A stretch of DNA of 64,000 bases from Jannaschia formosa (GTDB taxonomy: Bacteria > Pseudomonadota > Alphaproteobacteria > Rhodobacterales > Rhodobacteraceae), in NCBI RefSeq assembly GCF_003340555.1, contig NZ_QPLJ01000006.1, positions 62,001-126,000 on the forward strand. Direction: 5' to 3'. Below are positions 18,772 to 29,611 of the stretch, piece after piece; the stretch's first letter is position 1; the number at the start of each line of letters is the position of its first letter. The notes beneath the pieces are model-generated. The model was not told the DNA's origin. It saw only the letters and a list, made by a program, of their open reading frames with translations, and ran no database searches. Made by a program: the position numbers and the translations under genes.

Positions 18772-19569
18772 ATGGAACCGCGCATCACCGACAGCCACTG
18801 CCACCTGGATTTCCCGCAATTCGAGGGGGAGCTGCCCGACCTGATCGGCCGCGCCGCCGAGGCGGGCGTCCACCGCATGGTCACGATCTGCACCAGGCTC
18901 CGCCAGGCCCCTGCCGTGCGCGCCCTGTCGGAAGCGCATGAGCCCGTCTTCTGGGCCGCCGGGACCCATCCGATGTCTGCCGCCGACGAACCGATGGCGA
19001 CGGTCGCGGAGCTGGAGGCGCTGGCTGCCCATCCGAAGATGGTGGGGATCGGCGAGACCGGGCTCGACTACCACTACACCGGCGACAGCAAGGGCGTGCA
19101 GCAGGAAAGCCTGCGAATCCATATCGAGGCCGCCCGCCGCACCAGCCTGCCCCTCATCATCCATGCCCGCGACGCCGACGAGGACATGGCGACGATCCTG
19201 CGGGACGAGCACCGCGCCGGCGCCTATTCCTGCGTCATGCACTGCTTCAGCAGTGGCCGTGCGCTGGCCGAGGCGGCGCTGGAGCTGGGCTTCTACCTGT
19301 CGATGTCCGGCATCGCCGCCTTCCCGAAGTCGAACGAGCTGCGCGCCATCTTCGCGGACGCGCCGCGCGACCGCATCCTGGTCGAGACCGACGCCCCCTA
19401 CCTCGCCCCCCCGCCCCACCGCGGCAAGCGCAACGAGCCCGCCTTCGTGGCCCATACCGCGCGTGCCGGGGCGGAGGCGCTGGACATGGACTACGCCGAG
19501 TTTGCCGCGCGGACCGAGGCGAATTTCGAGCGGCTGTTCTGGAAGACCGTGACCCCGTCGCGGGGCTGA
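18772..19569 (+). CDS. tatD: TatD-family metal-dependent hydrolase (DNase)
   Basis: Amidohydrolase-superfamily nuclease, 265 aa. Metal ligands visible: HCHLD near the N terminus (TDSHCHLD), Glu in GIGETGLDYH, His in IIHARDAD, the HCFS motif, and Asp in LVETDAPYLAPPPHRG. Start ATG 18772 leaves the usual short N-terminal strand. Last gene of the tmk-holB-tatD run; the next gene is convergent. Confidence 0.93.
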   Translation: MEPRITDSHCHLDFPQFEGELPDLIGRAAEAGVHRMVTICTRLRQAPAVRALSEAHEPVFWAAGTHPMSAADEPMATVAELEALAAHPKMVGIGETGLDYHYTGDSKGVQQESLRIHIEAARRTSLPLIIHARDADEDMATILRDEHRAGAYSCVMHCFSSGRALAEAALELGFYLSMSGIAAFPKSNELRAIFADAPRDRILVETDAPYLAPPPHRGKRNEPAFVAHTARAGAEALDMDYAEFAARTEANFERLFWKTVTPSRG

Positions 19570-19616
19570 CCCGAGATCGCCGTCGACACGGCCGGACCTG
19601 ACGGGGGCGGGGGACC

Positions 19617-20327
19617 TCAGCCCAGCGGCCCCGCCGGCAGCCGATGCCCCTCCGCCTCGCCCAGGGCGAGGAAGGCGCGCAGGCTGCGGTCGGGATGTTC
19701 GGCGAAACCGGCGCCGGTGTCGGAGACCCCGGTGATCCGGTCGAGGCGGAACATGCGAAAATCCTCCCGCAATTCGCACCACGCGATCAGCGTCCAGTTC
19801 CGCCCCCAGAACCACAGCGCCAGCGGCCGCACCCGGCGGGCGCTCGCCTCGCCCCGCGCGTCCTCGTAGACCAGCACCGCAACCCGCCTGCGGCGGATCA
19901 GGTCGTCCAGGATGTCGAGATGCGCGGCCACCTCCTCCGGGACAAAGCGGCCCGGCATGCCGATGCGCCGGACCGCGGCTGCCATCTGGTCGGGGCGCGG
20001 CAGCACCGATTCGATCTTCGACAGCGCCAGCCGCGCCGAGGCGGCCATCTCCGTCCCGCCCCAGGCGATGGCCATGTGGGCGCCGAGGGCGAGCGCCGTC
20101 ACCTCCTCCTCGGTCAGCATCAGGGGCGGCAGGTCATAGCCCTGGCGCATGACGTAGCCCACGCCGGCCGCACCCTCGATCGGCACGCCGGACGCCATCA
20201 GGTCGGCGATGTCGCGATAGATCGTCCGCTCCGACACCTCCATCTCGGAGGCCAGCCGCGCCGCCGTCCAGAGCCGCCCGCCGCGCAGGATCTGCACGAG
20301 GCGGAAGAGACGGTCGGCGCGGCGCAT
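19617..20327 (-). CDS. YafY/WYL-family transcriptional regulator
   Basis: A 236-aa one-component regulator: N-terminal DeoR/HTH_11 winged helix (residues 1-60; MRRADRLFRLVQIL, then VSERTIYRDIADLMASG) and a WYL-type ligand-binding domain (about 130-225). Start ATG 20327 sits 1 bp beyond the stop of the VOC gene, so both are one transcript. The family is often self- or neighbour-regulating; the palindrome at 20779-20798 upstream of the VOC gene is a candidate operator (inference). Confidence 0.88.
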   Translation of the reverse strand: MRRADRLFRLVQILRGGRLWTAARLASEMEVSERTIYRDIADLMASGVPIEGAAGVGYVMRQGYDLPPLMLTEEEVTALALGAHMAIAWGGTEMAASARLALSKIESVLPRPDQMAAAVRRIGMPGRFVPEEVAAHLDILDDLIRRRRVAVLVYEDARGEASARRVRPLALWFWGRNWTLIAWCELREDFRMFRLDRITGVSDTGAGFAEHPDRSLRAFLALGEAEGHRLPAGPLG

Positions 20328-20328
20328 C

Positions 20329-20724
20329 TCAGTTCTGGAAGAAGCTGAGCGAGTTGCCGTCGGGATCGGTGGCGTAGAAGAACCGTCCTGCCGGGATCTG
20401 GATCGCGGGGCTGACGACCTTGCCGCCAGCCGCCCGGACCCGGTCCATTGTCGCCTCCAGCGTGTCGGGAACGCAGAGACTGACGGTCGGGCCGGACCCG
20501 TCGCCCGCGGGCTTGCCCTCGTAGAGATGGCCCGAGACGCCGGTCTCGGAGGCCGGGAAGACGGCGGCCATGTTCGGCCCCATCTGCTGCTGGCTGAGGT
20601 CGCAGGACAGCGCGGCGCCGTAGAAGGCGCAGGCGGCGTCGAGGTCGCGGACGGGGATCTCGGCCCAGACGATGGCATTGTCAGGCGCGTTGCGAAGGAT
20701 CGTGGCAGGAGCGGTCATTGTCAT
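20329..20724 (-). CDS. VOC (glyoxalase/bleomycin-resistance fold) family protein
   Basis: A 131-aa metal-dependent beta-alpha-beta protein with two VOC half-domains: VWAEIPVRDLDAACAFYGAAL at the start and a second half with YATDPDGNSLSFFQN at the end, typical of lactoylglutathione lyase-like proteins. The exact substrate is unknown. Start ATG 20724 has GAGGAA 4 nt upstream; an in-frame ATG at 20772 would add 16 residues without family likeness. First gene of a two-gene unit with the WYL regulator. Confidence 0.85.
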   Translation of the reverse strand: MTMTAPATILRNAPDNAIVWAEIPVRDLDAACAFYGAALSCDLSQQQMGPNMAAVFPASETGVSGHLYEGKPAGDGSGPTVSLCVPDTLEATMDRVRAAGGKVVSPAIQIPAGRFFYATDPDGNSLSFFQN

Positions 20725-20778
20725 TTCCTCTGTTTCCCCCGTCAGGTCGCGCGGGTGAGGTCCCTCTGACATACCCCT

Positions 20779-20798
20779 CCTGACAGCTACCTGTCAGG
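20779..20798. promoter_or_regulatory. Perfect palindrome, candidate operator (or ureG terminator)
   Basis: CCTGACAG-CTAC-CTGTCAGG, perfect 8-bp arms and a 4-nt spacer, overlapping the ureG stop codon and lying about 55 bp before the VOC start. The TGACAG/CTGTCA core and position suit an operator for the neighbouring WYL regulator. It has no T tract after it, so termination is the weaker reading. Confidence 0.45.
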
Positions 20799-21411
20799 AG
20801 CCGAAGCCTCCCTCCTCCCGAATGAAGGCGATGACCTCGTCGACCCCTTTCCCGTGGCGAAGCGCCGCCATGACGTAGGGCCGCCCGGCGCGCGCCACGT
20901 CCAGATCGGCCCGCGCCTGGTCGAGGTCGACACCGACATGCGGCGCGAGATCGGTCTTGTTGAGGATCAGCAGGTCCGACCGCGTCACCCCCGGCCCGCG
21001 CTTCCTCGGGATGTCCTGCCCCGCCGCCGTGTCGATGACGTAGAGCGACAGGTCCGCCAGCTCCGGCGAGAAGGTCGCGGCGAGGTTGTCGCCCCCGCTC
21101 TCGATCAGCACGACGTCGAGATCGGGATGGGCCGCGCGCAGGTCCGCGATGGCGGCGAGGTTGATCGAGGCGTCCTCGCGTATCGCGGTATGCGGGCAGC
21201 CCCCGGTCTCGACGCCCCGGATGCGGTCCGCCGGAAGGGCCTGCGCGCGCATCAGGAACTCCGCATCCTCGCGCGTGTAGATGTCGTTGGTGATGACGGC
21301 GATGGACAGGTCCTGCGACAGCGCGCGGGCCAGCTTCTCGGTCAGGGTCGTCTTGCCCGCGCCGACGGGGCCGCCGATGCCGATGCGGAGGGGGCCGTTG
21401 GGGGAGGTCAT
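20794..21411 (-). CDS. ureG: Urease accessory GTPase UreG
   Basis: GTP-dependent nickel-delivery chaperone for urease assembly, 205 aa. P-loop [10 protein letters not shown], the nickel/zinc-binding CPH motif in [14 protein letters not shown], Walker B-type LIESGGDN, and the NKTD guanine-specificity motif (LILNKTDLA) are all present. Overlaps ureF by 4 bp, so ureE-ureF-ureG are translationally linked. Confidence 0.97.
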   Translation of the reverse strand: MTSPNGPLRIGIGGPVGAGKTTLTEKLARALSQDLSIAVITNDIYTREDAEFLMRAQALPADRIRGVETGGCPHTAIREDASINLAAIADLRAAHPDLDVVLIESGGDNLAATFSPELADLSLYVIDTAAGQDIPRKRGPGVTRSDLLILNKTDLAPHVGVDLDQARADLDVARAGRPYVMAALRHGKGVDEVIAFIREEGGFGS

Positions 21412-22031
21412 GTGCGGAAGATCCTCGGTTGCAGGGTCTCGTGGGCCATCGCGTCGAGCTCGGCCAGAAGGGCGCCGCCCCCCGGAGGCGCGGGGTCGTC
21501 ACGCGCGGCGATCTCGGTAATGAGGGGGTGCAGGTCGCGCAGGATCGCCTGCGCCTCGGTCTGGCCCAACGGCAGGAAGCGGGTCGCGGCCGAGACGATC
21601 TGCGCGGCGAGCGCCTGGAGATAGAGCGCGGCCACGGTCTCGGCCTCCATCCCGCGCGCGCGGGTGGCGAGGGCGACGGGCAGCGGCCAGCCACCACCCG
21701 GCGCCTCGCCCATTCCCACGGCCGCGGCGTCGAAAGCCGCGCCCATGTCTCGCGTCTCGGCCCATCGTTCGGCACATCCGGCGCGGGCGCGGATGACGTC
21801 GGCCACCTCCTCCGGGTCGTCCCCCGTCATCACCCGCCGGATCGCCCAGGCGTCCAGCGCGCCGGTACCCCGCCGCAGCACCGTCCCGGTCCAGGCCCGG
21901 CAGGACGCGGCGTCCGTCACCCGCCCCTCGGCCATCGCCGTCTCCAACCCGTGGGAATAGGCGTAGCCCGAGAGCGGGAAGGCCGGCGACAGCCATTGCG
22001 TCAGGCGCAGCAGGTCAGTGATCGTGGCCAT
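21408..22031 (-). CDS. ureF: Urease accessory protein UreF
   Basis: All-helical protein of 207 aa that gates GTP hydrolysis by UreG in the UreD-UreF-UreG assembly complex. Typical opening [24 protein letters not shown] split over residues 4-27, and a conserved C-terminal [19 protein letters not shown] context. ATG 22031 gives a 17-bp overlap with the end of ureE; ATG 22037 is possible. Confidence 0.93.
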   Translation of the reverse strand: MATITDLLRLTQWLSPAFPLSGYAYSHGLETAMAEGRVTDAASCRAWTGTVLRRGTGALDAWAIRRVMTGDDPEEVADVIRARAGCAERWAETRDMGAAFDAAAVGMGEAPGGGWPLPVALATRARGMEAETVAALYLQALAAQIVSAATRFLPLGQTEAQAILRDLHPLITEIAARDDPAPPGGGALLAELDAMAHETLQPRIFRT

Positions 22032-22482
22032 GCCCATGATCCCCGTGGTCGTGCCCCATCGTGCGCCCGTGGCCGTAGGCACCGCCTTCGGGGTGGAACG
22101 GGCGCGTCTCGTCGGCGATCTCGGCGCCGAGCCCCTCCAGCATCCCGCGCAGGACATGGTCGGCGCGGATCACGAGGTGGTCGCCGCCCATCTGACAGGG
22201 CGTATGCCTGTTCCCGATATGCCAGGCGAGCCGAGGCAGGTCGCCCCGGATCACCAGCACAGGCTCCGGCGCGGCCTCCAGCGCGATCTCGGTGCCATCG
22301 GGCAGGCGGAGCCCGGCATGGTGGCTGAGGTCGGTCAGCTCCGGAAGGTCGAGGTGGATCGCGCGACCGCTCTCGGTCACCAGCCGCTTCCGCCGCACGA
22401 GCCGCGCGTCGTAGTCGAGGCGGATCGTGTCCACGGGCGCGTGGAGGTGGTCGAGCAACTCGATGGTAGCTTCACCGGTCAT
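22015..22482 (-). CDS. ureE: Urease accessory protein UreE (nickel metallochaperone)
   Basis: A 155-aa nickel-binding chaperone: N-terminal UreE_N beta domain, then the C-terminal domain with WHIGNRHTPCQ (metal-binding His) and a His/Asp/Gly-rich tail ([18 protein letters not shown]) that binds extra nickel. Start ATG 22482 precedes MTGEATIELL; an upstream in-frame start at 22521 adds a Gly/Pro stretch. Separated from ureC by 396 bp containing a plus-strand small gene, so ureEFG probably has its own promoter. Confidence 0.94.
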   Translation of the reverse strand: MTGEATIELLDHLHAPVDTIRLDYDARLVRRKRLVTESGRAIHLDLPELTDLSHHAGLRLPDGTEIALEAAPEPVLVIRGDLPRLAWHIGNRHTPCQMGGDHLVIRADHVLRGMLEGLGAEIADETRPFHPEGGAYGHGRTMGHDHGDHGHGHDH

Positions 22483-22692
22483 GGGCGGCCCTCCGATCCC
22501 GTCTCCGGATGGTCCTTCCAAACGCAGCGGCCGATGGGCCGGACGGCGTGGGCCGATCCCGGGCGCGCAAGGCGGTCAGGGGGCGGAACGCGCCACCTGG
22601 CCGTCCGTCGGGCCGCACCGGAAACGGCCGGGCGCCCCAAGATTACCTCGCCATTAACCCATTCTTCACACATTTTCGCGCAGCCTTGTCTC

Positions 22693-22854
22693 ATGCTGGA
22701 TCTGCCCCGTCCCGACACCCCGCAAGCGACCTTGGCGCGCCTCTCCGATGTCCAGGCCCGGATGGAGTCCCTCGCGCGCGAAGCGACTGCGCTGCGCGCG
22801 CATCTGCTGCGCCTGTCCGACGCAGCACCCGTGCGTCCCGAGCCGCCCGAGTGA
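22693..22854 (+). CDS. Small coiled-coil protein (53 aa)
   Basis: Short open frame on the strand opposite the urease genes, between ureE and ureC. The product has a leucine/alanine heptad-like stretch (ARLSDVQARMESLAREATAL) that predicts a helix, with a Pro-rich tail. An AT-richer patch just upstream (about 22640-22690, including a CCATTAACCCATTC segment) could be its promoter. No clear ribosome binding site and no known family; it may be a real small gene or chance coding. Confidence 0.45.
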   Translation: MLDLPRPDTPQATLARLSDVQARMESLAREATALRAHLLRLSDAAPVRPEPPE

Positions 22855-22878
22855 AGCGGGACCGCAGCGCGTCGTTCC

Positions 22879-24588
<1,710 letters not shown>

Positions 24589-24703
24589 GGTGCGGCTCCG
24601 GTGGTGTCCGCGGGATTGGAGCGGGCGCGCGGCAGCTTGTCCAGCGTCCGAGGGGCCGGTGCCTAAACCTTGGGCGGGGCGGCCGTGGGTCGACCCGCGG
24701 CCT

Positions 24704-24723
24704 GCCTCCGGTCGACCGGAGGC
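24704..24723 (-). terminator. Palindromic hairpin between the AhpD-like gene and ureC
   Basis: Perfect GCCTCCGG-TCGA-CCGGAGGC (8-bp arms), directly after the stop of the minus-strand AhpD-like gene (24733) and 115 bp before the ureC start. It would end the upstream ureD-to-AhpD transcript, so ureC may need its own promoter in 24589-24703. No T tract follows. Confidence 0.5.
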
Positions 24724-24732
24724 TGTCCCGGC

Positions 24733-25140
24733 TCAGCCGTCGCGCGGGACCTGGAACGCCGCGTCCGGCGCCACGCCAAGCGCAGTCACCAGCCCGTTCG
24801 TCTGCATCGCCATCCCGATCACGGCCAGCAGTTCGCCATGCATGGCCGGGTCCATGCCCTTCGCCTTCGCGGCCGCTGTATGGCTGTGGACGCAATAGGC
24901 GCAGCCGTTCGCGGTCGAGACGGCGAGATAGACCATCTCCTTGACCAGCGGGTCCAGCGCGCCCGGCGCCATCACCGCCGACAGCCGGTCCCAGGTGGCG
25001 CGCAGCGTCGCCGGGTCATGGGCCAGCGCGCGCCAGAAGTCGTTGACGTAGTCGGTGCCGCGGGCGGCCCGGATCTCGGCGAAGACCTCCGCCGCTTCGG
25101 GCGACAGGTCGTCGTCGTTCAGAAGGGTCACGGTCGCCAT
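24733..25140 (-). CDS. Carboxymuconolactone decarboxylase/AhpD-like protein
   Basis: A 135-aa helical protein of the CMD/AhpD superfamily. The thiol motif CAYCVHSH (with a preceding VSTANG) is the CxxC plus His arrangement of peroxidase-type AhpD proteins, suggesting disulfide/peroxide chemistry rather than decarboxylation. Lies 12 bp after the frameshifted LprI-like gene, on the same strand, inside the interrupted urease region. Substrate unknown. Confidence 0.88.
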   Translation of the reverse strand: MATVTLLNDDDLSPEAAEVFAEIRAARGTDYVNDFWRALAHDPATLRATWDRLSAVMAPGALDPLVKEMVYLAVSTANGCAYCVHSHTAAAKAKGMDPAMHGELLAVIGMAMQTNGLVTALGVAPDAAFQVPRDG

Positions 25141-25152
25141 GGGGCCCCCATT

Positions 25153-25511
25153 TCAGCGCATCGACCGAAGCTCGGCATTTCGCCGGATCGTCAGCCGGTC
25201 CATGCAGTGCCAGTAGATCATCGGGGCGATGGAACCCCCGGCATACTGGTCCCGCTCGGATTCGCAGGTAGCGCGCGTCGGCGCAGCCAGGCGCGCTGTT
25301 CTTCCAGCAGGGCCTCGCCGATGCCCCGGCGGTCGGCGGCGGGCTTCACCTCTTTCCAGAGACGGTTCAGCTCGGCATCCGAGATGACCCAGCCGTCGCG
25401 GGCGCAGAAGTTCAGGTCGAGCTGGGTCTGTCGCGACGAGCAGTCGATGGATGTCTGGCCGGAGGCGGGCGCCGCGGCCAGAAGGGCCGCGGCGATCAGG
25501 AGCTTGCGCAT
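25153..25511 (-). pseudogene. LprI-like (DUF1311) exported protein gene, frameshifted
   Basis: The gene starts with a signal peptide ([19 protein letters not shown]) and a DUF1311 beginning (SIDCSSRQTQLDLNFCA). The frame reads through EEQRAWLRRR and then loses likeness, ending at 25218. The expected family ending (ATCESERDQYAGGSIAPM, then YWHCMDRLTIRRNAELR) continues in another frame to a stop at 25153. Adding one base near 25273-25274 (restoring an Asp codon, so WLRRRDATCESE) rejoins the two. So this is a one-base deletion, either real or a sequencing error. Overlaps the cyclase gene stop/start by 1 bp. Confidence 0.8.
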
Positions 25512-26329
25512 CAGACCATCGCGAAGATGCGGGCCGGGCCGCCGGAGCCGCCCTTGTGGGTCGGCGCGCCGACGACCATCGTTGCACCCGCCGCAGGCAC
25601 ATCGGCCAGGCCCGCGAGACACTCGATGCCGTAGCGCCCGGCAGGCAGCCAGGCGTAATGCGTCGCGAAGTCGGCCGAGGGCCCGTGATCCAGCGACAGC
25701 GTGTCGACGGCGATCGCCGCGGCGGAGGTCGTCTCCAGCAGCATCGCGGCCGCATCGGGGTGGAAGCCGGGGAAGTGGAGCGTGCCGGCGTCGTCGGCCC
25801 CGCGGAACGCGGGCGTGTCGACCTTCTCGGCCCAGCCGGACATCATGGCGACGCAGGCGCGATCAGGAATGTCGCCGTTGTCGGAGATCCAGGCCTCCAG
25901 ATCCTCGGGCGTGACCTGCGCGTCCGGGTCGGCGGCGGCCTTCTCGCGGATGTCGACGACGCAGAGCGGCACGATGAGGTTGCCGACGGGGATCTGGTCG
26001 ACCGAGTCGCCGTTCGCCGAGAAGTGCAGGGGCGCGTCGATATGGGTGCCGGTATGCTCGTTGATCGAGAGGTTGAACAGGTTGAAGCCGTTATCGGCGA
26101 AGTTGAACACCTGCTCCATCGAGATGCCGGGCTCGCCGAAGAAGGTGGGGAAGTCCGGCCCGTAGGGATGGGTAAGGTCGCGGACCGAGCCGTGGCCGTC
26201 GGCCAGCGCACGGGTTCCGGTCAGCGCGGCGGCGGCGCCCGCGATGCCGGCGGCGGCCCCGCCCCGGAACAGGGCGCGCCGGCTGAGCATCCGGTCCTTC
26301 ACGGCATTCATCACGCAGACATCGCACAT
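25511..26329 (-). CDS. Cyclase-family (kynurenine formamidase-like) hydrolase, Tat-exported
   Basis: A 272-aa metal-dependent hydrolase of the cyclase family (PF04199). The N terminus has a twin-arginine signal (SRRALFRGG, then a hydrophobic Ala-rich stretch to about residue 44), so it is probably folded before export to the periplasm. The metal-binding motif [12 protein letters not shown] is intact, with later His in FPGFHPDAA and [11 protein letters not shown]. Start ATG 26329 has GGGAGG upstream. The substrate is unknown. Part of the block inserted in the urease region. Confidence 0.85.
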   Translation of the reverse strand: MCDVCVMNAVKDRMLSRRALFRGGAAAGIAGAAAALTGTRALADGHGSVRDLTHPYGPDFPTFFGEPGISMEQVFNFADNGFNLFNLSINEHTGTHIDAPLHFSANGDSVDQIPVGNLIVPLCVVDIREKAAADPDAQVTPEDLEAWISDNGDIPDRACVAMMSGWAEKVDTPAFRGADDAGTLHFPGFHPDAAAMLLETTSAAAIAVDTLSLDHGPSADFATHYAWLPAGRYGIECLAGLADVPAAGATMVVGAPTHKGGSGGPARIFAMV

Positions 26330-26406
26330 GGCTTGGGCCTCCCTCGGCTACGATGACCGAAGGCTGTGCCTGAAATCCCTAATGTGTCAACGAAAACGCG
26401 CGGGCC

Positions 26407-26808
26407 TCACTCGAGCTCGCCATAGCGCTGCAGGTCCTCGACCCGGGCCATGGTCATCCGGGCGGCGCAGACGACCCCGGCCATCGGAGCGCCCGTCCCG
26501 CCATGGGCGATGGCCTCGGCCTCGCAGGCACGGTCGCGATACTCGACGAAGGCCGCCTGCGCGTCGCGGAGCGCGATCTCCAGCGTCAGCGGCACGCTGC
26601 CCTGCTCCATCGCGAGGCGCTGGTCATGGGCCTTCGCGCGGGTCAGGGCGAGGCGATAGGCCTCGTCCATCTCCGCCCGGGCGGTCTCCAGCGCGACCTC
26701 CGCGCAATAGGACAGCTGCGGCGGGGCGAGGTCCTGGGCGGCGCAGTCGACCGGCTGCGCCGCCGCGGGGGCGGCCAGCAGGGCGAGCAGGGCCGCGAGC
26801 CCTTTCAT
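26407..26808 (-). CDS. LprI-like (DUF1311) exported protein
   Basis: A 133-aa secreted protein: signal peptide to about residue 18 (PAAAQ), then a complete LprI-type domain with Cys pairs ([35 protein letters not shown]) and the [16 protein letters not shown] signature. LprI-type proteins can inhibit lysozyme; that activity is not shown here. ATG 26808 overlaps the stop of the preceding antifreeze-like gene by 4 bp. It is the intact counterpart of the frameshifted gene at 25153-25511. Confidence 0.83.
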   Translation of the reverse strand: MKGLAALLALLAAPAAAQPVDCAAQDLAPPQLSYCAEVALETARAEMDEAYRLALTRAKAHDQRLAMEQGSVPLTLEIALRDAQAAFVEYRDRACEAEAIAHGGTGAPMAGVVCAARMTMARVEDLQRYGELE

Positions 26809-27095
26809 CGCCGCGTCCGTCGCGTGAGACGCCGCGAATTCGCGCTGGTTGCGCGCCCGATCGGGGCGAGCGCCTTGCCATAGACCTGACCCGGCGAGGC
26901 CCCGGACAGCATCGCCTGCGCGCCGGCCATCCATGCATCGGCGAAGGCGGTCTGCTTTTCCGTGACCATCAGCAGGGTCTCGCCCTGCGCGGCGGGCATC
27001 AGCCCGGCCATTCCCATCATCCGCATCCCGATGACGGTCTGCGCCTCGACCATCATCCGGGCCGTCTGCATCTGAAGCCGAAACACCTGCAGCAT
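26805..27095 (-). CDS. Antifreeze-like/phasin-like small protein of the urease cluster
   Basis: A 96-aa protein rich in Ala, Met and Gln with helical character ([20 protein letters not shown]) and a basic tail ([10 protein letters not shown]). Similar proteins in Rhodobacterales urease clusters are often labelled type I antifreeze proteins because of Ala-rich helices; phasin-like helices are an alternative reading. Its start lies 3 bp after the ureB stop and its end overlaps the LprI-like gene, so it is co-transcribed. Function unknown. Confidence 0.7.
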   Translation of the reverse strand: MLQVFRLQMQTARMMVEAQTVIGMRMMGMAGLMPAAQGETLLMVTEKQTAFADAWMAGAQAMLSGASPGQVYGKALAPIGRATSANSRRLTRRTRR

Positions 27096-27098
27096 CGC

Positions 27099-27404
27099 TC
27101 AAAGCTCTCCGTTCACCTGCGCGTTGAAGCCGAACACGCGACGGTCGCCCGACAGGGGCACCAGATGAACGCGCCGGGTCTGTCCCGGTTCAAATCGAAC
27201 GGCCGTTCCTGCTGCGATATCCAGCCTGCGCCCCCGCGCAGCAGCGCGGTCGAAGTCGAGCGCCGGGTTCGTCTCGGCGAAATGGTAGTGGCTGCCGACC
27301 TGTACCGGCCGGTCGCCGGTATTCGCGACCTCCAGCGTGATCGCCTCGGCGCCCTCGTTCAGGGTGATCTCGCCCGGGGCCGTCAGGACCTCGCCGGGGA
27401 TCAT
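27099..27404 (-). CDS. ureB: Urease beta subunit
   Basis: Structural subunit of the urease trimer-of-trimers, 101 aa. The opening [18 protein letters not shown] and the motif [18 protein letters not shown] are highly typical. ATG 27404 overlaps the ureA stop by 4 bp. It is followed not by ureC but by the antifreeze-like gene. Confidence 0.97.
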   Translation of the reverse strand: MIPGEVLTAPGEITLNEGAEAITLEVANTGDRPVQVGSHYHFAETNPALDFDRAAARGRRLDIAAGTAVRFEPGQTRRVHLVPLSGDRRVFGFNAQVNGEL

Positions 27405-27721
27405 GCCGCCTGCTCCGCAGCGCGGATCGGGTGGTGGACGGTGACCAGCTTGGTCCCGTCCGGGAAGGTCGCCTCGACCTGGACGTCGTGGATCATCTCG
27501 GGCACGCCCTCCATGCACTGGTCGGCGGTGATGACATGGGCGCCAGCCTGCATGAGGTCGGCGACCGAGCGGCCGTCTCGCGCGCCCTCGACCACGAAGT
27601 CGGTGATCAGCGCGATCGCCTCGGGGTGGTTCAGCTTGACGCCACGCTCCAGCCTGTTGCGCGCCACCATGGCAGCCATCGAGACGAGCAGCTTGTCCTT
27701 CTCGCGGGGGGTCAGGTTCAT
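27401..27721 (-). CDS. ureA: Urease gamma subunit
   Basis: Small urease structural subunit, 106 aa. [16 protein letters not shown] at the start and the segment [20 protein letters not shown] are diagnostic. Translationally coupled to ureB (4-bp overlap) and 10 bp after the ureD stop. Confidence 0.98.
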   Translation of the reverse strand: MNLTPREKDKLLVSMAAMVARNRLERGVKLNHPEAIALITDFVVEGARDGRSVADLMQAGAHVITADQCMEGVPEMIHDVQVEATFPDGTKLVTVHHPIRAAEQAA

Positions 27722-27731
27722 CGCGGGCCTC

Positions 27732-28523
27732 TCAAGCGTCGGATTGCCAAACGCGGGGAACGGGCCGCCCCCGCAAGATCACGATGGCGCGGATGAGCGC
27801 GCGACGCAACGGCGCAGCGTCACCGATGAGCCGCGCAACCAGCCGTCCGTCCCAGGCCGAGGCATGGCCGTCGGCGCCGAGGGCGGCGCGCAGCGGGTCC
27901 AACCGGTCCGCGGCATCGGGCGCGAGGTAGGTGAGCGTGGCGAAGCCGCGGAAGCCGCCGCGCGCCATCGCATCGCCCAAGGTGGCGGGGTCGAGCGCCA
28001 GATGCTCCTCATGCACCAGCCGCCCGCCCCGGCGGATGGAGCGCAGGTCGTCGAGCCGGGCGCGGGCCACCGTCTCGCCATGGGCGGCGCGGCCGAGGAT
28101 CACCGACTCGACCCCGAGGAAGGTGGCACCGGGGGCGAGGTCCACCCGCGTCACGCGGTGCAGATGCGCGCCCTCGAACAGGATCACCTCCTGCGGCAAC
28201 CAGTCGAGATGGGCGCCCTCTCCCAGCGTGATCCGCGTGTCGACGATCCCCGGCGTGTCGCCGGTGGCGCGATAGGCCCGCTCCGCTGTCTGGGTGGCGC
28301 CTGTGGCACGGGCGCCGGGGCCGAGGGTCAGGGCATAGTCGAGCCGGTCGCCCCCGGTGATCCCGCCCGCCGTGTTCAGAAAGACGACCTCCGGGTCGGG
28401 GTCGTCTGTGCGCGGCAGCATCGCCTTGGCGCTGCCTTGCTGGCGCAGGTCGGCAAGCCCCGCCCGCGTCAGCCGGACCAAGGCCTCTCCGCGCACGCGC
28501 TGCATGATCGGGGCGGCAAGCAT
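27732..28523 (-). CDS. ureD: Urease accessory protein UreD
   Basis: Scaffold of the urease maturation complex, 263 aa. Family motifs: [14 protein letters not shown] near residue 25-40, [15 protein letters not shown] and [10 protein letters not shown]. Start ATG 28523 chosen; a TTG near 28559 would add about 12 residues. Divergent from pyrC across 66 bp, which probably holds both promoters. Confidence 0.92.
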   Translation of the reverse strand: MLAAPIMQRVRGEALVRLTRAGLADLRQQGSAKAMLPRTDDPDPEVVFLNTAGGITGGDRLDYALTLGPGARATGATQTAERAYRATGDTPGIVDTRITLGEGAHLDWLPQEVILFEGAHLHRVTRVDLAPGATFLGVESVILGRAAHGETVARARLDDLRSIRRGGRLVHEEHLALDPATLGDAMARGGFRGFATLTYLAPDAADRLDPLRAALGADGHASAWDGRLVARLIGDAAPLRRALIRAIVILRGRPVPRVWQSDA

Positions 28524-28589
28524 GGCGAAAGGGGTGCCCCGGCGGGAATCGCTGGTCAAGCGCGCATCGGACGCGCTAGGCGCTGCCCC

Positions 28590-29606
28590 ATGGACAGCCT
28601 CACGATCCGCCGCCCCGACGACTGGCACCTGCATCTGCGCGACGGCGAGATGCTGTCGCTGGTCGCGCCGGAAAGCCGCGACTTCGCCCGCGCCATCGTC
28701 ATGCCGAACCTGGTGCCGCCGGTGGTGACCGGCGCCGAGGCCGCGGCCTATCGCGAGCGCATCCTCGCCGCAGGCTTCGCCGGGCCGCTGATGACGCTCT
28801 ACCTGACCGAGACGACCGACCCCGCCGACGTCGTCGCGGCCCATGCCTCGGGCCTCGTGACGGCGGTGAAGCTCTATCCGGCAGGCGCGACGACCAACTC
28901 CGCCTCGGGCGTGCGCGACATGGAGGCGGTGCGCCCTGTCCTCGTCGCGATGGAGGAGGCGGGCGTGCCGCTTTGCCTGCATGGCGAGGTGACGTCGCCG
29001 GAGACCGACATCTTCGACCGGGAGGCGGTCTTCCTAGACCGCGTGCTGACGCCCCTGCGCAAGGCGCATCCCGCGCTGAAGCTGACGCTGGAGCATGTGA
29101 CCACGGCCGAAGCCGTGGCCTGGGTCCGCGGCAACGATAATGTCGGCGCCACGATCACCGTCCAGCACCTGATGAAGAGCCGAAACGACATGCTGGTCGG
29201 CGGGATGCGGCCGCATCTCTACTGCCTGCCGATCCTGAAGCGCGCCCATCACCGGGACGCGCTGCGCGAAGCCGCGACCTCGGGCGACCCGTGCTTCTTC
29301 CTCGGCACCGACAGCGCTCCGCACCCGACCCACGCGAAGGAGGCCGCCTGCTGCGCCGCGGGCTGCTTCACCGCGCCCATCGCCCTGCCCTGCCTCGCCC
29401 ATGTCTTCGAGGAGGAGGAGGCGCTCGACCGTCTGGAGGGGTTCGCCTCGCTGCACGGGCCCGCGCATTACGGGCTGCCCGCCAACGCCGAGACCGTCAC
29501 CCTGCGCCGTACCGCCCCCTATGCCGCGCCGTCCCGCGTGGCGCGGGGCGGGCTGTCGGTCGAGCTGTTCGATCCCGGCCATCCGTTGCACTGGTCCCTG
29601 CGCTAG
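28590..29606 (+). CDS. pyrC: Dihydroorotase (class II, PyrC type)
   Basis: Cyclises carbamoyl-aspartate to dihydroorotate in pyrimidine synthesis; 338 aa. Metal-binding HLHLRDG near residue 14, the carboxylated-Lys region [20 protein letters not shown] and LEHVTT His motifs, and [10 protein letters not shown] with the catalytic Asp are all present. Start ATG 28590 gives [15 protein letters not shown]. pyrE follows 66 bp downstream, with a perfect palindrome between. Confidence 0.97.
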   Translation: MDSLTIRRPDDWHLHLRDGEMLSLVAPESRDFARAIVMPNLVPPVVTGAEAAAYRERILAAGFAGPLMTLYLTETTDPADVVAAHASGLVTAVKLYPAGATTNSASGVRDMEAVRPVLVAMEEAGVPLCLHGEVTSPETDIFDREAVFLDRVLTPLRKAHPALKLTLEHVTTAEAVAWVRGNDNVGATITVQHLMKSRNDMLVGGMRPHLYCLPILKRAHHRDALREAATSGDPCFFLGTDSAPHPTHAKEAACCAAGCFTAPIALPCLAHVFEEEEALDRLEGFASLHGPAHYGLPANAETVTLRRTAPYAAPSRVARGGLSVELFDPGHPLHWSLR

Positions 29607-29611
29607 GCGAA

